From contig JAQUUB010000099.1 in assembly GCA_028694115.1 (NCBI GenBank), positions 1-16,297 on the forward strand: a stretch of 16,297 bases of DNA. Reading direction: 5' to 3'. The stretch is from Lachnospiraceae bacterium (GTDB taxonomy: Bacteria; Bacillota_A; Clostridia; Lachnospirales; Lachnospiraceae). Below the pieces are notes generated by a model. That model searched no databases, had not been told where the DNA came from, and saw nothing but the letters and a program-made list of their open reading frames with translations. Shown piece by piece: positions 11,268-16,297 of this stretch (position 1 is its first letter; every line of letters begins with the position of its first letter). The position numbers and the translations under genes are program-made.

Positions 11268-12179
11268 ATGACAAGAGTGATAGGGGTTAGATTCAGAACA
11301 GCTGGTAAAATCTATTTTTTTGCACCAGGTGATCATGTAATAAATAAAGGTGATTCCGTTATTGTTGAAACTGCCAGAGGTGTAGAATTTGGTATCGTAG
11401 TATCTGCGCCAAAGGATGTAGAGGATTCAAAGGTGATTCAACCACTAAAAGTCGTTCTTCGAGTAGCAACAAAAGAAGATAAAGCGACAGAAATCAATAA
11501 TAGAGAAAAGGAAAAAGAAGCTTATAAAATATGCCTTGAAAAGATTAAAAAGCATGAATTAGAAATGAAATTAATTGATGCAGAATATACATTTGATAAT
11601 AACAAGGTACTTTTTTATTTTACTGCCGATGGTAGAATTGATTTTAGAGAGCTTGTAAAAGACTTAGCAGCCGTTTTTAAGACGAGAATTGAATTGCGTC
11701 AAATTGGTGTAAGAGATGAGACAAAGATTGTTGGTGGTGTTGGTATTTGTGGCAGAGTTTTATGCTGTCACAGTTATTTATCCGAATTTGCTCCTGTTTC
11801 TATTAAAATGGCAAAAGAACAGAATCTGTCTCTTAATCCAACAAAAATATCAGGAACTTGTGGAAGACTAATGTGTTGTTTGAAAAATGAAGAAGATACT
11901 TATGAACATCTTAATCGGAAACTGCCTAATGTAGGTGATTTTGTTACAACAGATAATGGATTAAAAGGAGAAGTCCAAAGTGTAAATGTTCTCCGTCAAC
12001 TAGTCAAAGTAATTGTAGAAGTGGATGATGAAAAAGAAATTCAGGAATATAAAGTAGAACAACTAAAATTCAAACCAAAACACAATAAGAAAGAAAAAGT
12101 TGAATTAACAGACAAAGAATTGAAAGAGTTAGAAATGCTGGAGAAAAAGGATGGAAAAGCGGGATCCCTTGAAGATTAA
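11268..12179 (+). CDS. ricT: RicT/YaaT, PSP1-domain regulator of RNA maturation and sporulation
   Basis: A 303-residue protein with a PSP1 C-terminal-type domain. The N-terminus (MTRVIGVRFRTAGKIYFF) and VETARGVEFGIVV (33-45) are family hallmarks. Two cysteine clusters, CGRVLCC (Cys161, 166, 167) and CGRLMCC (Cys198, 203, 204), match those that help bind an iron-sulfur cluster in the B. subtilis RicA-RicF-RicT (Y) complex. That complex promotes RNase Y-dependent mRNA maturation and supports sporulation, competence and biofilm formation (family knowledge). The C-terminus (about 270-303) is highly charged. AAGGAG precedes the ATG, which begins one base after the holB stop. The last 29 bases overlap the methyltransferase gene. 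Confidence 0.95.
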   Translation: MTRVIGVRFRTAGKIYFFAPGDHVINKGDSVIVETARGVEFGIVVSAPKDVEDSKVIQPLKVVLRVATKEDKATEINNREKEKEAYKICLEKIKKHELEMKLIDAEYTFDNNKVLFYFTADGRIDFRELVKDLAAVFKTRIELRQIGVRDETKIVGGVGICGRVLCCHSYLSEFAPVSIKMAKEQNLSLNPTKISGTCGRLMCCLKNEEDTYEHLNRKLPNVGDFVTTDNGLKGEVQSVNVLRQLVKVIVEVDDEKEIQEYKVEQLKFKPKHNKKEKVELTDKELKELEMLEKKDGKAGSLED

Positions 12180-12906
12180 TCTGAAAGAAAATGAAAGATT
12201 AGATGATTTGAATAGAAATGGATATCAGATTATTCAAAATTCTGAGAAATTCTGCTTTGGAATGGATGCAGTTCTACTTTCAGGATTTGCAAAAGTGAAA
12301 AGGGATGAAAATGTTTTAGATTTAGGAACTGGAACAGGGATTATTCCAATACTTCTGGAAGCTAAATCAGAAGGAAAGCATTTTGTGGGATTAGAAATAC
12401 AAGAAGAAAGTGTGGATATGGCAAAACGAAGTGTGATTCATAATCACCTGGAGAAAAAAATTGAAATCATGCAGGGTGATATTAAAGAGGCAGGGAAACT
12501 ATTTGACGCTGCTTCTTTTGATGTAATAACAACGAATCCTCCGTATATGATTGACTGCCATGGATTAAAAAATCCAAATGAACCTAAAGCAATAGCAAGA
12601 CATGAGATATTATGTACACTGGGGGATATTATTGAAAATGCTACCAAGCTATTAAAACCAGGTGGTAGATTTTATATGGTACATCGCCCCTTTCGTTTAG
12701 TTGAAATTTTGACGAGTTTGACAGATGCTGGTCTTGAACCAAAGAGGATGCAGCTAGTGTATCCTTATGTGGACAAAGAACCTAATATGGTATTATTAGA
12801 GTGTAAAAGGGGTGGAAAGTCAAGACTTACAGTGGAAAAACCCTTAATTGTTTATCAGAAAACAGGAGTGTACATGCCAGAAATTTATGATATTTATGGT
12901 TATTAA
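12151..12906 (+). CDS. TrmN6/YabB-like tRNA(Val) adenine-37 N6-methyltransferase
   Basis: A 251-residue SAM-dependent class I methyltransferase. The lead-in YQIIQNSEKFCFGMDAVLLS (25-44) is typical of the YabB/YfiC group; DLGTGTG (57-63) is SAM motif I, and TNPPY (128-132) is the (N/D)PPY motif of enzymes that methylate exocyclic amino groups. The E. coli homologue makes m6A37 in tRNA1(Val); the same target is inferred here. GGAG at 12140-12143 gives good spacing to the ATG inside ricT. In Bacillus yabA lies between yaaT and yabB; here it is missing. The stop is followed directly by a heptamer repeat and a large palindrome. Confidence 0.87.
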   Translation: MEKRDPLKINLKENERLDDLNRNGYQIIQNSEKFCFGMDAVLLSGFAKVKRDENVLDLGTGTGIIPILLEAKSEGKHFVGLEIQEESVDMAKRSVIHNHLEKKIEIMQGDIKEAGKLFDAASFDVITTNPPYMIDCHGLKNPNEPKAIARHEILCTLGDIIENATKLLKPGGRFYMVHRPFRLVEILTSLTDAGLEPKRMQLVYPYVDKEPNMVLLECKRGGKSRLTVEKPLIVYQKTGVYMPEIYDIYGY

Positions 12907-12971
12907 TGTGAAGTGTGAAAAGATATACTAACGCATGAAAGTACCATGCTAAGTATATCTAAGTTTCACAC
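12907..12971. repeat. Heptamer pair plus long interrupted palindrome
   Basis: Directly after the stop codon come two copies of a 7-base unit, TGTGAAG and TGTGAAA (12907-12920). GTGTGAAA (12913-12920) pairs with TTTCACAC (12964-12971), AGATATAC (12921-12928) with GTATATCT (12953-12960), and GCATG (12933-12937) with CATGC (12945-12949) around a 7-base loop. Twenty-one perfect pairs are interrupted by a 3-base bulge and a short internal loop. The stem is strong in RNA from either strand. AAGTGTGAAAAGA at its left edge recurs at 112-124. It may be a REP/MITE-like unit or a processing or stabilising structure at the operon end. Confidence 0.8.
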
Positions 12972-12973
12972 AG

Positions 12974-13005
12974 AAGAAGTCGCAGGCGCCTTCTTATTCC
13001 TAATG
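12974..13005 (+). terminator. Possible intrinsic terminator before rsmI
   Basis: AAGAAG (12974-12979) pairs with CTTCTT (12990-12995). After a T/C mismatch, CG (12981-12982) pairs with CG (12987-12988), closing a CAGG loop. A T-rich but broken tail follows (TTATTCC, then more T-rich sequence to 13019). With the large palindrome just upstream this marks a likely transcript end for the preceding operon; the interrupted tail makes termination partial or uncertain. Confidence 0.4.
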
Positions 13006-13051
13006 TTTGTTTCTTTTATTACGGTATGGTTGAAAGGTTGGAGAGAAAAAT

Positions 13052-13891
13052 ATGGCTCAATTATATTTATGTGCAACGCCTATTGGTAATTTAGAAGATA
13101 TCACATATAGAGTTTTAAGAACTTTAAAAGAAGTTGATTTAATTGCAGCGGAGGATACTAGGAATAGTATTAAATTACTTAATCATTTTGAAATAAAAAC
13201 TCCGATGACGAGTTATCATGAATATAATAAGTACGATAAAGCAATCTATTTAATCGATCAAATGAAAGCAGGTAAAGTGGTTGCACTTATTACAGATGCA
13301 GGTACTCCTGGTATTTCAGATCCAGGAGAAATTCTAGTAAAGATGTGTTATGAAGAAGGTATTGAGGTAACCTCATTACCCGGTGCAGCAGCATGTATTA
13401 CAGCAATCACTTTATCTGGATTATCAACAAGAAGATTTTGTTTTGAAGGGTTTTTACCAAATGATAAAAAAGAGAAAAAAAGAGTGTTAGAGGAGTTATC
13501 ATCTGAGACAAGAACTATTATAATTTACGAAGCACCTCATCATCTCATAAAAACATTAGAAGAATTACAAGAGGTTCTAGGTGATAGAAATATAACTATT
13601 TGTCGAGAATTAACAAAAAGATTTGAAGAGGCTTTCCGTACTACTTTTCAGAGTGCAATTCTTTTTTATCAGGAGAAAACACCAAAAGGGGAATGTGTAA
13701 TTGTAATAGAAGGGAAAAGTATTGATTTAATTAGACAGGAAGAACAATCGCAATTCCTTACCATGTCTTTACAAGAGCATATGGGATTTTATGAGCAAAA
13801 AGGAATAGAAAAGAAAGAAGCCATGAAGCAGGTGGCAAAAGATCGAGGAATCTCTAAAAGAGAGGTCTACAACCAACTACTTCATGACTAA
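13052..13891 (+). CDS. rsmI: 16S rRNA (cytidine-1402 2'-O)-methyltransferase
   Basis: A 279-residue SAM-dependent tetrapyrrole methylase-fold enzyme that 2'-O-methylates C1402 in the 30S decoding centre together with RsmH. Family motifs are complete: TPIGNLEDIT (9-18), AAEDTR (32-37), DAGTPGISDPG (82-92), LPGAAA (109-114), YEAPHH (159-164) and CRELTK (184-189). The C-terminal segment (about 230-279) is basic and helical, as in the family. GGAG lies 8 bases before the ATG. It is separated from the upstream methyltransferase by 145 bases of palindromic sequence, so it may have its own promoter, though no clear one was seen. In Bacillus yazA precedes it; here yazA is absent. It converges with abrB across 9 bases. 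Confidence 0.96.
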   Translation: MAQLYLCATPIGNLEDITYRVLRTLKEVDLIAAEDTRNSIKLLNHFEIKTPMTSYHEYNKYDKAIYLIDQMKAGKVVALITDAGTPGISDPGEILVKMCYEEGIEVTSLPGAAACITAITLSGLSTRRFCFEGFLPNDKKEKKRVLEELSSETRTIIIYEAPHHLIKTLEELQEVLGDRNITICRELTKRFEEAFRTTFQSAILFYQEKTPKGECVIVIEGKSIDLIRQEEQSQFLTMSLQEHMGFYEQKGIEKKEAMKQVAKDRGISKREVYNQLLHD

Positions 13892-13900
13892 TATGTGAAG

Positions 13901-14164
13901 TTATTCAGCTAATTCAATACCAGCTAGATTTGCTAGCTCTATGATTGATTGCTTTGAAACTTTTTTTCCATGGAATTCGATTAATCCTTCGTCATTACCT
14001 GTAAAAATATCAGCAGGGACATATTTTTCTAAGATAATCTTCGAATCTTCAACGAAGATGTGAAGAGAATCTCTGTCTGTTAAAGAAAGTTGTTTTCTAA
14101 GTTCCATAGGAAGGGTAATTCTACCCAGTTCGTCAAGTCTTCTAATTACACCAGTATCTGTCAT
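13901..14164 (-). CDS. abrB: AbrB/SpoVT-family transition-state regulator
   Basis: An 87-residue DNA-binding protein. The N-terminal swapped-hairpin domain (about 5-48) reads GVIRRLDELGRITLPMELRK and continues to IILEKY, the standard AbrB pattern. The C-terminal half has the VPADIFTG and GKKVSKQSI pattern of AbrB proper rather than the GAF domain of SpoVT. AbrB represses stationary-phase and sporulation genes during growth in Bacillus; the same class of role is inferred. AAAGGAG precedes the start codon, with a near-consensus promoter further upstream. Position next to rsmI is the same as in Bacillus, but a clostridial genome can hold several AbrB paralogues, so orthology is not certain. Confidence 0.92.
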   Translation of the reverse strand: MTDTGVIRRLDELGRITLPMELRKQLSLTDRDSLHIFVEDSKIILEKYVPADIFTGNDEGLIEFHGKKVSKQSIIELANLAGIELAE

Positions 14165-14214
14165 TTTCTTCTCCTTTCCAAAATATTTTCCCCCTTAAAA
14201 TTATTGACTTTGCC

Positions 14215-14243
14215 ATTATATCAGTAAAATTTTGGAAATACAA
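14215..14243 (-). promoter_or_regulatory. Sigma-A promoter of abrB
   Basis: On the minus strand TTGTAT (14238-14243) is followed after exactly 17 bases by a perfect TATAAT (14215-14220). The -35 matches four of six positions. The start site would fall near 14208, giving an untranslated leader of about 45 bases with AAAGGAG before the ATG. Confidence 0.75.
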
Positions 14244-14248
14244 GCCAA

Positions 14249-14285
14249 TTTGTCATATTTTTGTACTTTGTATACATTTTTGTAC
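14249..14285. promoter_or_regulatory. Cluster of TTTGT repeats upstream of the abrB promoter
   Basis: Reading the plus strand, TTTGTC (14249-14254), TTTGTA (14260-14265), TTTGTA (14267-14272) and TTTGTA (14279-14284) occur in 37 bases. ATTTTTGTAC is repeated exactly (14257-14266 and 14276-14285), and GTATAC and TGTACA are palindromic cores. The cluster begins 6 bases upstream of the -35. It could be an operator for AbrB itself, for Spo0A (TTTGTCATA at 14249-14257 partly fits the 0A box), or an AT-rich UP-like element. Confidence 0.5.
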
Positions 14286-14477
14286 AATAATTCAATGCGA
14301 TAATACGGAGATTTAATGAAGAAAGAGCTAATATTGTTAGAATATAGTAGAAAAAGTGTAATTTTTAAAATAATATGTAGATAACTGTAAAAAAACAGAG
14401 ATAATATTTTTATTATAATGAATAAGACAAAGGAAAACATACATATATTTTATAAATTGGAAAATAAGGGCGTAAAC

Positions 14478-15137
14478 ATGTTAAATTACATATGGGGATT
14501 TATGATAATTTTTGGAATCATCTATGGAGCGTTCAATGGTACATTATCAGATGTTACGAATGCAGTATTAGATTCATCAAAGGAGGCTGTTTCTCTGTGT
14601 ATTACAATGGTAGGGATCATGTCATTTTGGGTAGGGATCATGGAAATTGCTAAGGATGCAGGTATTATTCGTGGAGCTACAAAAAAGCTGGAACCGTTTA
14701 TCCAATTCTTATTTCCTAATATTCCCCAAAATCATCCAGCAGCAGAGCACATTTCTATGAATATGATAGCAAACATTTTAGGACTTGGCTGGGCAGCGAC
14801 GCCTGCTGGGCTAAAAGCAATGGAAAGTCTGGCAAAACTAGAAGAAGATAGAGAATTACAGAATGATTATCAAAATATTCATAAACCCCAAAATAGAAAA
14901 AGTGTTCACAGAAATTCAGGGAAAGAAGTAGCTTCCGATGAAATGTGTACATTTTTGATAATTAATATTTCCTCCTTACAGTTGATTCCGGTGAATATTA
15001 TTGCATATCGAAGTCAATATGGGTCGGTGAACCCTACGGCAGTGATTGGACCGGGGCTGGTGGCAACCATGGTGAGCACTGGGGTTGCGGTGATATTCTG
15101 TAAACTTATGTCAAAGAAAAGACGAGAAATACATTAA
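14478..15137 (+). CDS. spmA: Spore maturation protein A
   Basis: A 219-residue membrane protein with a nucleoside-recognition (Gate) domain. In Bacillus, SpmA and SpmB affect spore core dehydration and heat resistance. It begins MLNYIWGFMIIFGIIYGAFNG without a cleaved signal and has hydrophobic spans near 5-20, 38-55, 94-112, 158-178 and 190-210. WVGIMEIAKDAG (51-62), HPAAEHISMNM (86-96), GLGWAATPAGLKAME (102-116) and NPTAVIGP (185-192) follow the family. A hydrophilic stretch at about 121-153 is longer than in B. subtilis SpmA. The start at 14478 has AAGGG 7 bases upstream; an earlier in-frame ATG at 14418 would add 20 non-family residues. spmB does not follow. The 3' part (15021-15100) is strikingly GC-rich. 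Confidence 0.9.
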   Translation: MLNYIWGFMIIFGIIYGAFNGTLSDVTNAVLDSSKEAVSLCITMVGIMSFWVGIMEIAKDAGIIRGATKKLEPFIQFLFPNIPQNHPAAEHISMNMIANILGLGWAATPAGLKAMESLAKLEEDRELQNDYQNIHKPQNRKSVHRNSGKEVASDEMCTFLIINISSLQLIPVNIIAYRSQYGSVNPTAVIGPGLVATMVSTGVAVIFCKLMSKKRREIH

Positions 15138-15165
15138 CAATTTAAATAGGATGATGGGATTGTGT

Positions 15166-16185
15166 ATGGAAGAGAGAAGAATAACAATTAAAGACATTGC
15201 AGAAGAATTAGGCCTTAGTACGGCTACGGTATCTAATGTAATTCATGGAAAGACAAAGAAGATTTCTGAAAGAACCATAAGTAAGGTTCAGGAAAAACTA
15301 CAAGAAAGCGGTTACATTCCAAATATGGCAGCTGTTCTATTAGCGCAGAATTCTTCTAAAATTATATGTGTTGTGTTGTCAGATGATATCAAATATGATG
15401 GAAAAATGATAGAAGATCCATTTGTAAGTAGTGTATTAAATGGCTTATCTAAGGAAATTGCCCAAAAAGGGTATTTCATGATGATTAAAGAAGAAAAAAA
15501 TCTTTCTAATATTGTAAAATACGCTTCTATGTGGAATGTGGCAGGTTTAATCCTTATGGGTTATTGTGAGATAGATTATGATAATCTGAGGAGTCAAATG
15601 CACATTCCTTTTGTGGTAGTTGATTCTTATAAAAAGGAAGTACATCATTATTCTGATGTAGGACTTGATAATATAAGAGGAGGAGAGCTCGCAGGTGAGT
15701 ATCTAATACAAAATGGGCATTCAAAGATCATGTATATTGCTGATAATAAGGAAGGCTGTGATTACGATCGTTATGTTGGATTAAAAAAATCCTTAAATCA
15801 ACATGGATTTGAGATAATGCCAAACGATTTCAAGCTTATTTCGATGAATGAAAAGAAGCGTATTGAAAATTACAATATGATTTTCAGGGATATAGAACGG
15901 TATACCGCTGTTTTTTCTGCTTCGGATGTCTATGCAATTGAATTTATGAATTTCCTAATAGATAAGGGTCTTTCGATTCCGGATGAATTTTCTGTTATGG
16001 GATTTGATAATATTCCCTTGAGTAATTGTGTGAGACCACGCCTAACAACGATTAGCCAGGATATGAAACAAAGAGCAAAAGTAGCTGTAGAGTTACTTGA
16101 AGAATTAATTAATGATGGAATAGCAAAGACAATACTACTACCTGTTTCATTAGAAATAAGAGAAAGTGTAAAGTGTAAAGTGTGA
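15166..16185 (+). CDS. LacI/GalR-family transcriptional regulator
   Basis: A 339-residue repressor-type regulator. An N-terminal helix-turn-helix ITIKDIAEELGLSTATVSNV (6-25) is followed by a hinge around YIPNMAAVLL (50-59) and a periplasmic-binding-protein-like sensor domain (about 65-335) with SDVYAIEFMNFL and FSVMGFDNIPLS. The ligand is unknown; relatives bind sugars or nucleosides. The start is ambiguous: ATGs at 15151 and 15154 have no spaced ribosome site, while 15166 follows a GATGGGA stretch and gives the usual family N-terminus. It has no adjacent transport or sugar gene in the window. The family's terminal IRES motif is present, and the last codons are made of the 7-base tandem repeat. 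Confidence 0.9.
   Translation: MEERRITIKDIAEELGLSTATVSNVIHGKTKKISERTISKVQEKLQESGYIPNMAAVLLAQNSSKIICVVLSDDIKYDGKMIEDPFVSSVLNGLSKEIAQKGYFMMIKEEKNLSNIVKYASMWNVAGLILMGYCEIDYDNLRSQMHIPFVVVDSYKKEVHHYSDVGLDNIRGGELAGEYLIQNGHSKIMYIADNKEGCDYDRYVGLKKSLNQHGFEIMPNDFKLISMNEKKRIENYNMIFRDIERYTAVFSASDVYAIEFMNFLIDKGLSIPDEFSVMGFDNIPLSNCVRPRLTTISQDMKQRAKVAVELLEELINDGIAKTILLPVSLEIRESVKCKV
16164..16184. repeat. Three tandem heptamers at the lacI-type gene end
   Basis: AAGTGTA (16164-16170), AAGTGTA (16171-16177) and AAGTGTG (16178-16184) are head to tail and contain the final codons, with the TGA stop at 16183-16185. The same unit, slightly varied, is doubled at 12907-12920 and present in degenerate form at 107-121. 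Too short for a CRISPR, it looks like the edge of a dispersed simple repeat. Confidence 0.85.
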
Positions 16186-16297
16186 AATAAGAAAGTAGAT
16201 TTTGGGCACAAGTATTTAAGGTGCGAGTTTATCCCACCAAAAAAAGAGTATGGTCGAAAATGTCAGCTTGTACAGTATTGTTTTTGTAAAAGCTGTA
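16186..16297. other. Window-end intergenic stretch
   Basis: No gene is supported. There is an imperfect hairpin (TGGGCAC 16203-16209 against GTG 16221-16223 and CCCA 16233-16236), a smaller GGTG/CACC stem (16220-16223 and 16235-16238), and CAGCTT (16264-16269) inverted as AAGCTG (16290-16295) at the very edge. The last may belong to a structure cut off by the window. No T-run follows a stem, so no terminator is called. Confidence 0.4.

Larger units (their letters stand above)
14165..14477. other. Regulatory gap between abrB and spmA
   Basis: A 313-base AT-rich divergent intergenic stretch. It holds the abrB ribosome site, promoter and TTTGT cluster in its left half. The right half has TGCGATAAT (14296-14304), which resembles an extended -10 element, a 22-codon open frame (14316-14384) with CGGAG before its ATG, a weak CTGT/ACAG hairpin (14385-14398), a TATAAT (14414-14419) without a good -35, and CATACATA (14438-14445), similar to the -10 of sporulation sigma factors. 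No single promoter for spmA can be called with confidence. Confidence 0.6.

Noticed and set aside
13880..13900. CTTCA/TGAAG hairpin between rsmI and abrB as a bidirectional terminator
   Set aside because: Only five pairs, a long loop and no T-run on either strand.
14438..14445. CATACATA as a sigma-E or sigma-G -10 element for spmA
   Set aside because: The -10 fits but no properly spaced -35 of either class was found; the nearest, TGAATA, is 13 bases away and suits neither cleanly.
14609..14642. 13-base direct repeat GGTAGGGATCATG within spmA
   Set aside because: It is in-frame, 21 bases apart, and encodes a repeated VGIM on the same membrane segment; most simply a protein-level coincidence.
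16164..16184. Heptamer array as a CRISPR
   Set aside because: Units are 7 bases, contiguous and without spacers.
15930..16211. 93-residue minus-strand reading frame over the LacI-type gene
   Set aside because: It lies opposite a well-supported gene, has no family features and no ribosome site; similar antisense frames elsewhere in the window were dismissed for the same reason.

Overview
The window looks like a chromosomal segment of a low-GC, spore-forming Firmicute, most likely a Lachnospiraceae/Clostridia member. The evidence is AT-rich coding sequence with strong AGGAG-type ribosome binding sites, a spmA homologue, an AbrB-family regulator, and a gene order matching the Bacillus subtilis yaaO-tmk-yaaQ-yaaR-holB-yaaT-yabA-yabB-yazA-rsmI-abrB block. 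No mobile element, CRISPR array, rRNA or tRNA was recognised.

Region 1 (1-5057): a structured, gene-poor leader is followed by a tightly packed set of envelope genes. These are an extended SDR of the GDP-sugar dehydratase/reductase type, a GT2 glycosyltransferase resembling polyprenyl-phosphate sugar synthases, a multi-span GT-C-like glycosyltransferase, and a membrane-anchored L,D-transpeptidase with peptidoglycan-binding domains. A coherent reading (inference) is: make a nucleotide sugar, load it on a lipid carrier, transfer it outside the membrane, and crosslink the wall.

Region 2 (5082-12906): a continuous co-directional run of short overlaps and short gaps. It holds an AlkD-like DNA glycosylase, an HD-domain protein, a YaaO-type Orn/Lys/Arg decarboxylase, glycerol kinase, a guanylate-kinase-like enzyme, YaaR, the DNA polymerase III delta' subunit, RicT and a TrmN6/YabB-type methyltransferase. 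Compared with Bacillus, tmk and yaaQ are absent, glpK and a GMK-like gene occupy their slot, and yabA and yazA are missing.

Region 3 (12907-14477): a strong palindrome and a probable terminator, then rsmI, then convergent abrB with a textbook sigma-A promoter preceded by a cluster of TTTGT repeats. A roughly 310-base regulatory gap separates abrB from spmA.

Region 4 (14478-16297): spmA without its usual partner spmB, carrying a hydrophilic insert and a locally GC-rich 3' part, then a LacI-family regulator whose last codons consist of a 7-base tandem repeat. Related heptamers (consensus near AAGTGTG) occur next to hairpins at 112-124, at 12907-12920 and at 16164-16184. This is the main unexplained sequence pattern. 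I did not find a clear undescribed defence or mobile system; the most interesting signals are the heptamer/palindrome family, the envelope-glycan cassette and the altered yaaO-yaaR neighbourhood.
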